Notes under the pieces: generated by a model
The model's database searches: none
What the model saw: only the letters and a program-made list of their open reading frames with translations
Told to the model about the DNA's origin: nothing
Shown: positions 56,062 to 64,000 of the stretch, in pieces
Numbering within the stretch: position 1 is the first letter of the stretch
How the letters are laid out: each line of letters begins with the position of its first letter
Program-made: the position numbers and the translations under genes
Assembly: GCA_947462335.1 (NCBI GenBank)
Contig: OX381717.1
Coordinates: 50,325,523-50,389,522 of the forward strand
Source: Harmothoe impar
Taxonomy: Eukaryota > Annelida > Polychaeta > Phyllodocida > Polynoidae
Direction of reading: 5' to 3'
DNA length: 64,000 nucleotides

Positions 56062-56440
56062 TGCACGATCATGGAATCGTGCTAGCCCTGGCTAGTACTC
56101 ACCAAGGTACTCTCGTTCCCAAATCCTTCCGAAGGAAGGCTCTGGTAACCGCCAAATGTTGGGATTTTGCTGGGTCTGGGCAACCCCTGCTGGTAGCTTG
56201 GAACCAGCGAACAGGAACAGGAAATGGAACCAGAAAGGCTGATGGTAAATCTACCTAAAACTACCATCATACATTCTGGTTCCATTTCCTGTTCCTGTTC
56301 GCTGGTTCCAGCCCCAGCAAAATCCAAAGTTCAAGGTCATTTGGCTGTCCCAAGAGCCTTCCTTCGGAAGGATTTGGGAACGAGAGTATCACCAAGGCTG
56401 CATTCAGGCATCATGACGACAAAGGGCATAGCACATTAAG
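56062..56440. repeat. Palindromic family copy split by a foldback insertion
   Basis: The left part (CATGGAATCGTGCTAGCCCT, GGCTAGTACTCACCAAGG) and the right part (TCACCAAGGCTGCATTCAGG, CATCATGACGACAAAGGGCA, TAGCACATTAAG) belong to one family copy. They are separated by the element at 56108-56388. Confidence 0.8.
56108..56388. mobile_element. 281-bp foldback element with a perfect 9-bp target duplication
   Basis: The ends TACTCTCGTTCCCAAATCCT and its mirror are near-perfect. The inner arms GGAACCAGCGAACAGGAACA and CTGGTTCCATTTCCTGTTCC also mirror, giving an almost complete hairpin. TCACCAAGG flanks both sides (56099-56107, 56389-56397). Nine-base duplications with long inverted ends suggest a Mutator-like (MULE) element. 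That class assignment is inference. Confidence 0.88.
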
Positions 56441-56595
56441 ACAACCCACATCCCACTACATATGTAAACAATCATGTCGGCACTAATCCATTTAGCGCGT
56501 GATTAAACTAAGACAAAGGGGAACCTCTTAGTGCTTACTGCCTTAGGTATTAAGGCAGTGGGCAAGGGGAAGATCACGAGTCAACATGAGGCTTT

Positions 56596-56660
56596 TAAAG
56601 GCCGCATAGTGCTTCAATGCAGCATGCCCTTTGTCGTCATGATAACATAAAATGTAATGA
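56596..56660. repeat. Partial copy of the CTTTTAAAGGCCGCATAG palindromic family
   Basis: GCTTTTAAAGGCCGCATAGT, TCAATGCAGCATGCCCTTTG and TCGTCATGATAACATAAAAT match the left half of the family. Confidence 0.65.
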
Positions 56661-56779
56661 GCATTCGAGCCATGGCACAAAACATGTCACAATGCACATT
56701 CTATAGTCGATGGTCTAGGTGTGGAAGGTGATGTCACAAAGTGTCTTCGGAGAGGAACAGTAGGCACTAAATTTAGTTC

Positions 56780-56853
56780 GACATTGTATCAACATTGAAT
56801 CAACATTGGCAACCAGTTATCAATGTCGATTCAATGTTCTGTGCCAACTGGGA
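56780..56853. repeat. One end of the CCCAGTGGGCA element family
   Basis: CGACATTGTATCAACATTGA, ATCAACATTGGC, TCAATGTCGATTCAATGTTC and TGTGCCAACTGGG match the right arm of 26583-27765. As there, it lies next to a GACTAA palindrome (56935-57140). Confidence 0.7.
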
Positions 56854-56934
56854 AGCATCACCCACTTGCTGGAAGTGCCACTGCTAATCGTTATGCTATG
56901 GTGCCTAGTCACTATATATCTCAGATTAGTCATA

Positions 56935-57140
56935 GGCCTAGGGATATTGGTCAGAATGACAAACTGATCTTCAAAAATGACTGAGGCAAAACTAAGTGTG
57001 ACTAAAACCTTACTTAAAAAGACTTCCCCTAACACTCATAGAAATGGAAAGAATAAAGAGGGCTGGTCACCACTGACCAACCTGATAGTAGTAACTAACC
57101 GTGGTGGGTTGTAAAGGGAGCCAAAACATGACCAACTCGC
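56935..57140. mobile_element. GACTAA palindromic family, third copy (partial)
   Basis: TTCAAAAATGACTGAGGCAA, ACTAAAACCTTACTTAAAAAGACT, GGCTGGTCACCACTGACCAACCTGATAG and GGGAGCCAAAACATGACC match the left half of 17438-17763. Confidence 0.7.
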
Positions 57141-57411
57141 TATTACGTACAGAGTTCATTAAATAATATTCCTCATGCTGTATACAATAATTATAACTAG
57201 TTGTCAGGTATAGCATAGACTAGTTTAGCTGTACCACAGACTGAAAATATATATCATGCATTGAAACTGAATATTTATTTGAAACAAACAGCAATTGGGA
57301 ATTCCCACGCAAATTAAATTCTGGCAAGGCTTTTGATAAACAACTCCAACACAAATGGTCTTGGGCTGTTTTGAGTTCGAACACCTGGCACATTGTAAGT
57401 CAGATCCAACT

Positions 57412-57655
57412 TAAACCTTTGAGGGCCGCATAATGCATTATTTTGTCGCCATGCATGCAGCTCTGGCAAGTAACTCGCCATTGGTGAATTCAAACATCGT
57501 GTCAAACTTACTAAGCTGATACATCCAAAGGGGTTGGCATGATGCATAAATGCAGCCCTCACGAGTTACGCACCAGGGCGGCATTCATTCGTGTAACACC
57601 AAAACCAAGTGCATATTATTTTAGAGAACTATGCGACCGTTAAAGGTTTATAGCT
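57412..57655. repeat. Full-length copy of the CCTTTGAGGGCCGCATAATGC palindromic family
   Basis: Left: ACCTTTGAGGGCCGCATAAT, GCATTATTTTGTCGCCATGC, CTGGCAAGTAACTCGCC. Right: GGCATGATGCATAAATGCAG, GAGTTACGCACCAGGGCGGC, AACTATGCGACCGTTAAAGG. The two halves are mirror images. Confidence 0.75.
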
Positions 57656-57714
57656 AATTACATAGTCATATGGGAACTTACAGTAACCGTTGATACAGGT
57701 CATCCAGCCTTGCT

Positions 57715-57815
57715 CAGAGAGCTTTAATGCACCAATCTCATTTGTCACCCTGATGCACGATTGCAGCACTGGCGAGTAACCCGCCAGCACTGGATGTATG
57801 CATCATGCTGGCCTT
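57715..57815. repeat. Partial copy of the same palindromic family
   Basis: GAGAGCTTTAATGCACCAAT, CCCTGATGCACGATTGCAGC, GCGAGTAACCCGCCAGCACT and GTATGCATCATGCTGGCC. Confidence 0.6.
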
Positions 57816-58569
57816 GTAAGCAATATGGATAAACCAATGTCCAACATTTATCTAATAAGCGGGTGCCAATTAACCACACTTTAGCTACATTAATTCTGGC
57901 TGGGTGCAGGCCTACCTATAGCTGGCACTGTGCCAATCCGATCAGCTGATTGTCTGGGGACCGTTACTCAAGGACATTATTCTCTGCAAAACATTTGCAT
58001 TAGAGAGGATCGGCCCATGCACGTGTATAGCCACGTCTAGCCCATGCTTTGAAATTGGTACGCATTGCACACTAGATGTTTTTAGTTTGAGATATATTTA
58101 TTTCACCATAAGTATGATGCCAGTTGCATCACATATTTCTTTGAGACTTGAGTATTTGGCATAGACGATCTTAATATGATTTATATGTGGACATTACATG
58201 TATAAACATATAACATGATATAGTACTCAGTAATAGTAGGTCATTTATTATAACTAGTACCGACAGAGGACCACAAAATGCAGTTAAGATATACAAGTAC
58301 TCAAGATATTGAATATGATTGTGTTTATTTGTTTGTTTGATATGGCAAGCATTCAAATTAAAACAACAAAAAAGGATGACGCACTGTATGTTATCATTAT
58401 GGCCTTGATATAAAGAGCTTATAATATTATAGCTTGCATTAGTAACTCATCCCAGGGTATTCACACCTTGTTTACAGCGGATTCTGTACCTCTCATTAAT
58501 TACCTTATGAACTATGGAGGTCATTATAATCTACACCGCCGTTGTTTATTTGCCATGTGGGACTTCCCA

Positions 58570-58742
58570 GTCTCCAGTAAATAAGTAGCAGATATGGTAC
58601 AAGTAAGTCACTGTATATGATATGTTATAAGCCAAGGACAGGGTAATTGTCCAAGGCACCAGCTGAGGATAATTACCACTGTCCAAGGCGTTTAACACTT
58701 ATGCAGCTACTCATGCGTATCCATATCTGACTTACACTCACA
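58570..58742. repeat. Solo arm of the 8362-9917 large palindrome
   Basis: AGATATGGTACAAGTAAGTC, TTATAAGCCAAGGACAGGGT, CACCAGCTGAGGATAATTAC, CACTGTCCAAGGCGTTTAAC and ACTTATGCAGCTACTCATGC match one arm, in the same order. No mirrored arm was seen within the next kilobase. Confidence 0.8.
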
Positions 58743-58839
58743 GTTGGAGAGGTTACGGAATGAACACATCCACATACAGCCATACATTTTCTGTACAGTC
58801 AGGCCTTTCCTTTGTTCCCTAAGACAACTGTTGTGGTGG

Positions 58840-59078
58840 ATTATATGGTAGCAGGGTACATAGGCATTATTAGGGTGAAGTGGCAGAATTATCGTGGTAT
58901 ATGGTGACGTATGGAGACACAGATAGGCAGGGATAGGGTGACATTGGTGCTATATGGTGACATAGGGAGATATGGAGTGACACAGGGAGACAGAGAGGGT
59001 GACACTGGGTGACATTGGATGGTGAAATATCCCGGGTGCTATTTAGAGTTAGTGAGTGGATGAGTTAGTGAGTGGATG
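58840..59078. repeat. Loose tandem GGTGACA/TATGG repeats
   Basis: Words such as TATGGTGAC, AGGGTGACATTGG and GGGAGACA recur irregularly (58902-59025), followed by GTGAGTGGATGAGTTA twice. This low-complexity run leads into the (GGGA)n tract. Confidence 0.6.
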
Positions 59079-59280
59079 AGGGAGGGAGGGAGGGAGGGAG
59101 GGAGGGAGGGAGGGAGGGAGGGAGGGGGGAGGGAGGGAGGGAGGGAGGGAGGGAGGGAGGGAGGGAGGGAGGGAGGGAGGGAGGGAGGGAGGGAGGGAGG
59201 GAGGGAGGGAGGGAGGGAGGGAGGGAGGGAGGGAGGGAGGGAGGGAGGGAGGGAGGGAGGGAGGGAGGGAGGGAGGGAAG
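59079..59280. repeat. (GGGA)n microsatellite
   Basis: About 50 tandem GGGA units, with one GGGGGA irregularity near 59125. Gly/Arg/Glu-rich and Pro/Ser/Leu-rich ORFs on the two strands are artefacts. The G-rich strand could form quadruplexes or triplexes. Confidence 0.97.
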
Positions 59281-59901
59281 GATGTTGTGCCCCGTATTAT
59301 TCCCAGGGTACAAAGTGTTCACATCACATTATTCCACAGCTTTCCATCACAAATTGTCCAGGAGGAATCAATCGGCAGGGAGGGAAGCAGTGAATTTATA
59401 TTTAAAAAGTTAGTTAGGTAGATGAAGATACAAACAAGAAGTATGTATAAGGTATAGAGAAGCAGTGTACGAAAGCATAGAGGGGCGTTAAGATGTTATG
59501 GGGAGAGATGTTTATATCATACTATATTTTCGTCACCCATTTCGCTGAAGGCTGTGGCTTCTCTAACATTGACTGTGCTTGGATGCACACACCATCTACC
59601 GAACCTTTAATGCACACACATAATGTCTCAGCATCGATGTGCACGGGATTGGAAGTAGGCCTTGATATCTTTGTATTACATATATGCATGTAACAGAGTT
59701 GTCATTTTGAAGTAGAAGAGGGGGAGGGTGTTGATATATCATATTCAGATGACGTACAGATGACGTACAGGATATAGGGCTGATGTTTAGGTAAAGATAG
59801 TGCTGAAAAGTCTAGGTTAATGCAGGTAAAGGTGAGTGACATACCCATGGTTTATGATGACTAAAGATGGCGTGCTATTGAGAGGTGTACTGCACTTAAT
59901 T

Positions 59902-60060
59902 AACCCTTTAAGGGTCACATGGTCCTTTAATGCATTACGTCCTATGCCGTCATGGTGCATGAATGCAGCCCTAGCCATTCATGCATCATGCGAGCACTAT
60001 GGGATGAACAGACTCTCCAGGCCTGCATAAATGCATCATGATACATCATGATGACCATGA
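59902..60060. repeat. Copy of the CCCTTTAAGGGTCACATGG palindromic family
   Basis: AACCCTTTAAGGGTCACATG, CTTTAATGCATTACGTCCTA, CCGTCATGGTGCATGAATGC, CAGGCCTGCATAAATGCATC. Confidence 0.75.
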
Positions 60061-61809
60061 GGTCTGGTGACACTTGGGCCATGAGATATGGCCATCATGT
60101 GGGGGCAGAGGGAGTGCATTATTCACCAGGAAGTGATGTTGTGGTCTTTGGAAATGTGCTGGGTTCCTTTGCACTAAGCAGGAGACAAGCACATCCCCCC
60201 TCCCAGGGGCCTAAATGCCCTCTTACCCCTACCTCCCCCCCCTCCCCCACCAGAGAGCTGTCCAATGCTTTACCTCCCCCACCACCTCCCCCAAAAAAAG
60301 AGAGAAGAAGAGAAAAAAGAGTACCCCACCAAAGACCCCCCCCCCCCCCATGGTTATAGTATGTCCACTCCCTAAGTATATATATCGAGTGGCCACAGTA
60401 CTTCTGTATCCGATGAAAGTTCACCCAGAGACAAGGCGGCACATGTCACGCCACCCAATACAGGTCAAGGTAGAGGGGCCTCCGAGACACAACATAGTCC
60501 CTGCCCCACAGAAAGTAGTCTGGGCCATGTGCAGGTGTCTCCATGCGCGGGGTGATCGGGCCTTCAGACGCGAGTCTAACCTTAGAGAGTCAAAGTAGCC
60601 TGCATGCAAAACCGGGCACTGTATTTTTAGAAAAGGCATTGCGTTGAAGGATCCCACATGTGTGTGACGTGGGGGAAAAGTTATTAATGCTTTATTTTCT
60701 ATAGCTGAGTACGAGTGTAATGCTAATAGTTCCTGGAGCAAAGAGCTATAGGAACTCTAAACAAATATCACCACGCCATTTATAGTCCATAGGTAAGTTC
60801 AAACTTATTAACATCTTATCAAGCCAATTTAGCATACTCTTTATGTCCGCACTTATGTCACTGTATTTGGATTTGTACCTTGAATTTGGATCCTTCTTTG
60901 GGGAAGTTTTTCATGAGAAGCCAAATGGTTCCATGATGCAATTTTTGACTTAGAGAGTACGATCACAAGCATATGCACAGTCAATTCCCTCCAAGGACAT
61001 CACCTGTGGGATTAGTTGAATTGTTGGGAAGTCGCACCATAAGGCAGAATAGGGGTAGTGGGAGTGGGGGGGGGGGGGGGGGGGGGAGAGTCAGCTCAGC
61101 AAATGAGTGTACATAAGTGGGGGGGGGGTCAACCTAATGCGTACATAACAAGGGGGTGGGGGTCTGTTTTCTGGAGGAAGCATATACTTTACGGAAGGGC
61201 CCTATAGGATGCAAAGATTGATTTTTAGTTGTAACCATAGAAGAACCCAACCAAAACATGCAGCCGTCCACATTTATTGTGTCTGCAGATGGGTCAAAAG
61301 CGACCTGGCGACCTGGGCTGTTTTGGAGGCGACTTTCGACCTAAGGCAATAATAAAAGCGACCTGGCGACTTTTGGACAATATTGACAACAGGTTAAAGG
61401 GCCCAAAAAAGCGACTTATCTGCACCCCCTTTATTGAATTGAGTTATTGGTCCAACAAAAACCACCCATGTATCCTGACCTCTTTTTCGTCTAGAATCGT
61501 ACCGCTATCCTGCCTGCCTACTTAATATATGATAGAGAGTGGCTTTCGATGAAAGATCTAGTTCTAATAATGAAGCTGTTTACAGTTTCCGAAACTAGAC
61601 TCAACCAGTTGGTTCATGTCCAGTATTGACTGGTTTACGGTCTCATCCACGGTTAGGAGAGAGACTCGGCCAATGTGTGTTGCTTAGGCTGTATAGCTCA
61701 AGTTGTTCCCATATCCCACCTCTTGATGAATCAATATGGGCACTATTTAATACTGATATAGGTGTTGTTGTGCCTTTGTGCTTCAAGATGGTGATTTATT
61801 TTAAAGGTT
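60061..61809. other. No gene recognised; pyrimidine-rich and poly-G patches
   Basis: 60195-60350 is C-rich (CCCCTACCTCCCCCCCCTCC). A poly-G run of about 20 lies at 61067-61086. GCGACCTGGCGAC occurs twice (61300 and 61359), a small internal repeat. ORFs at 60119-60598 reflect the C-rich bias. Confidence 0.5.
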
Positions 61810-62318
61810 AACTGTCCCTTTGGACAGACTCACCCGGGAGCATCAACAAAATAATCTGTCCAGTCTTAAACTTTCTTAAACTGTCCAATCTTAAAAACGT
61901 TTAAGATAATAACATTGATTTAGGAATGTACTGTTTTGTATTGAGACTTGTATCTGCCACCTAGTGTCACATACCCACACTATGCTAGCTGGGGTCTGCC
62001 TTAATTATAGTATATATACCCTATACCCAAATGAGGCAACATAAACATCTAAAAGAAAAAATAGAAGAGAAAAAAACGGAGGTTGGGGGGCATACTAGTC
62101 GACTAGCCTATCCTACAATGGACTGTGTAGTCTAACCAGTGGTTCATTACTGGCGCCATCTAGGGAAGAGAGGGGTAGAACCAGTTTTCATAAATAAATG
62201 TTTTGTTTACGATAGTCCATTGACTTTAAGATAATAACGTTTTTAAGATTGGCCCTTTAAGATTGACCAGATTATTTTGTTGACGCTCCCATGTGAGTCT
62301 GTCCCGTTGAGTGTCCCT
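61810..62318. mobile_element. About 510-bp element with long inverted ends
   Basis: Left: GGACAGACTCACCCGGGAGC, ATCAACAAAATAATCTG.CCA, CAATCTTAAAAACGTTTAAG. The right end on the minus strand: GGACAGACTCACATGGGAGC, GTCAACAAAATAATCTGGTC, CAATCTTAAAAACGTTATTA. Arms of about 110 bp mirror each other. The interior contains AT-rich sequence and GCCATCTAGGG, with no coding. The exact ends and target duplication are not resolved. Confidence 0.8.
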
Positions 62319-63374
62319 GTGCTCCAATCAATAGGCTAGAGGTACAAGGTGGAGTAATTTCAAATAAATGTCCATTTATTACACCATGTCTTGTATTTTT
62401 TTCTTGTTTAATCTCTACCTTTCTCCGTTTCTCGTTCATAGTTCACCATAAAATGACCCAAATGCCACCCTCGTGCATTTGCACGTGGTTGTGATAACGT
62501 AAATGTAGCAACCAATCAGAAGCCTTGTCACAGACACACCTCATCCCTCCTCATCAATATTCATACTTGGGGACTATGGGATTGATTCAGCTGAGCGATA
62601 ATAGGTGTATTTTGGCGATATGATAGCGCCCTTTAGACACACAAATGGCTGAATTGTATAGAAGTTACAGCTCTGTGTTGCAGAGTTAGGACTTGGGACC
62701 TCTAGTGGAGGGTAGATAAGATATATCATCGATATATCTCATTGTTATGTCATCAATGTCGATATGAAGCTATATGGGGGCTCGTGGGAGCTTCACATTG
62801 TTCTTCGTGTGTGACACCGGTGTGACGGTACTATCAGGTATTACTCTACCCCATCACGATGCCAGAAATAACTAATATAAGCTAAAATAGGCGCCTATGT
62901 ATTTGTCTAATAACCTGTACACGGGCTTGTGTTTTGAAATAACTAGTATATTCTACATCTACATCTAAAAGAGGTCATTCCATGAAGAAAAGATATTGGG
63001 ACTTGACTCGGGATTTAACCAGAATTTTTTCAAGCAACCCTACCCTAGCTGCAAAACAGAACAATTCCTATTAATTTTAATTTAATTGTTAATTAGGCCT
63101 TATACTGAGCAATTTCATCTACAAACTAACGCAGCTATCAGAGAATGGCTCAGTGTGTGGACACAAGAAGTCACCATTTCATCCTCTATACTCGCATAAT
63201 ATTTTTAGTTTTGTCAAGATACAAATGCTTTCTTTTTGCTTTTGTTATACAGAATTCGAAAATTCTTGATGGAAGCTGATCGCGGCTCATTCAATGTTCT
63301 ATTAAAACTACTACTTACCTTATTTTTTGCACCATGTTGTCTGAGTGACATATTTTGCATTTATTATCTATTGG
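62319..63374. other. No gene recognised
   Basis: AT-rich sequence. The 63010-63062 stretch, read on the minus strand, shares GTTTTGCAGCTAGGGTAGGG-like words with 22548-22575 and 19735-19765 (a small dispersed repeat). Confidence 0.5.
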
Positions 63375-63638
63375 CCTTATCCATTCAAGGGCCGCATGCA
63401 TATTGTAGAGTTGTATGCCTGCATCATGCCAACTTTATTGAAGTTTATCAAACCTATAGGATAGGCATGATACATGAAGGCACGCTCTAAATACTGCATG
63501 GTCCTTTACTCCGTTAGTCTCCTTATGCAGCTCTTTTTGCAGTCGTTGTGAGAAGACTCGCCAGGGTTGCATTTATGCATCATGACGACAAAAGGGCATG
63601 ATGCATTTTGCGCAATCTGCATCCCTTAAAGGGTTAAG
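63375..63638. repeat. Full-length copy of the CAAGGGCCGCATGC palindromic family
   Basis: Left: CATTCAAGGGCCGCATGCAT, GTATGCCTGCATCATGCC. Right: GACTCGCCAGGGTTGCATTT, ATGCATCATGACGACAAAAG, GCATCCCTTAAAGGGTTAA. The 84-residue ORF at 63236-63490 crosses it and is not taken as a gene. Confidence 0.75.
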
Positions 63639-64000
63639 GGCCCCACTACAATCCATAGGGGTTGACTTTACACAGTGACACTGTAAACGCCTACCACTGG
63701 CAGTATCGGTTCTCCAGGCCGGTTTGATCAGGTCATTGGGGTTATCTTATCAACATTGTAATTAACACAATAAGGCTTTACAGACAAACAGTTTGATCTC
63801 CTAAACAAGATTAAACGCTAGCCTAGTATAGCTTCACACTTCAATATAGCACCAGCTGAAACTGTGTGTACCTAGTGCAGATAATTGATATGGTGTGACA
63901 TATATTAAATCTAAATCCAATGAGGACTAAACACTTATAAATGTTCAATAATCTTGACTTATTATTTGTTTGATCCGGGTCTGCAAATATGATTAATGTG

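Noticed and set aside
59065..59413. Gly/Arg/Glu-rich and Pro/Ser-rich ORFs
   Set aside because: Direct translation of the (GGGA)n microsatellite.
60119..60598. Overlapping 100-127 residue ORFs on both strands
   Set aside because: Driven by C-rich low complexity. No conserved motif.

Overview
This is animal (metazoan) nuclear DNA. It is AT-rich and packed with repeats. Its one clear protein-coding gene is broken into exons by introns with GT..AG ends. The transposon types (a Penelope-like retroelement and many short palindromic or terminal-inverted-repeat elements) and the microsatellites suggest an invertebrate, probably marine. I cannot name the species from sequence alone. Nothing bacterial, such as operons, Shine-Dalgarno sites or CRISPR, is present.

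The gene. A solute carrier 16 (monocarboxylate transporter, MCT) family gene lies on the + strand. Its seven coding exons run from an ATG at 13531 to a TAA ending at 38096 and encode 633 residues. All exon joins were worked out by hand and keep one open frame. All six coding introns are phase 1, so every internal exon has a length divisible by three. The first intron is about 15 kb. The protein carries both SLC16 signature motifs, but by eye it lacks the lysine and aspartate that proton-coupled lactate carriers use. It therefore looks closer to the MCT9/12/14 type.

The repeats. Positions 1-13 kb hold a 2.3 kb element with long inverted ends (642-2939), a 1.56 kb palindromic element (8362-9917) with a second element nested in one arm (9383-9713), a tRNA-like sequence (5853-5928) and a direct duplication (5961/6567). 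Intron 1 contains many palindromic elements, a 1 kb element studded with GAGTC motifs (20889-21894), and a 35-bp minisatellite of over 40 units (23890-26200) split by a 615-bp transposable element. Introns 3 and 4 hold a related element, two copies of a 140-bp element and a tRNA-like sequence. Downstream of the gene there is a 5'-truncated, frameshifted Penelope-like retroelement (43280-45060) with a hammerhead-ribozyme-like core in its tail. Further on come a 78-bp GCT-rich minisatellite (52560-53200), a foldback element with a perfect 9-bp target duplication (56108-56388), a (GGGA)n tract and another long-inverted-repeat element (61810-62318). A family of imperfect palindromes built on a CCTTTAAGGGCCGCAT...TGCATCATGACGACAAAGGGCAT theme recurs at least eleven times across the window.

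The observation I find most worth following is a non-autonomous element family with GTG termini and 4-bp AT-rich target duplications. It has three copies plus one diverged relative (15895, 25371, 30900, 51684), each carrying at its centre a sequence matching the RFX transcription-factor X-box (GTTGCCATGGCAAC type).
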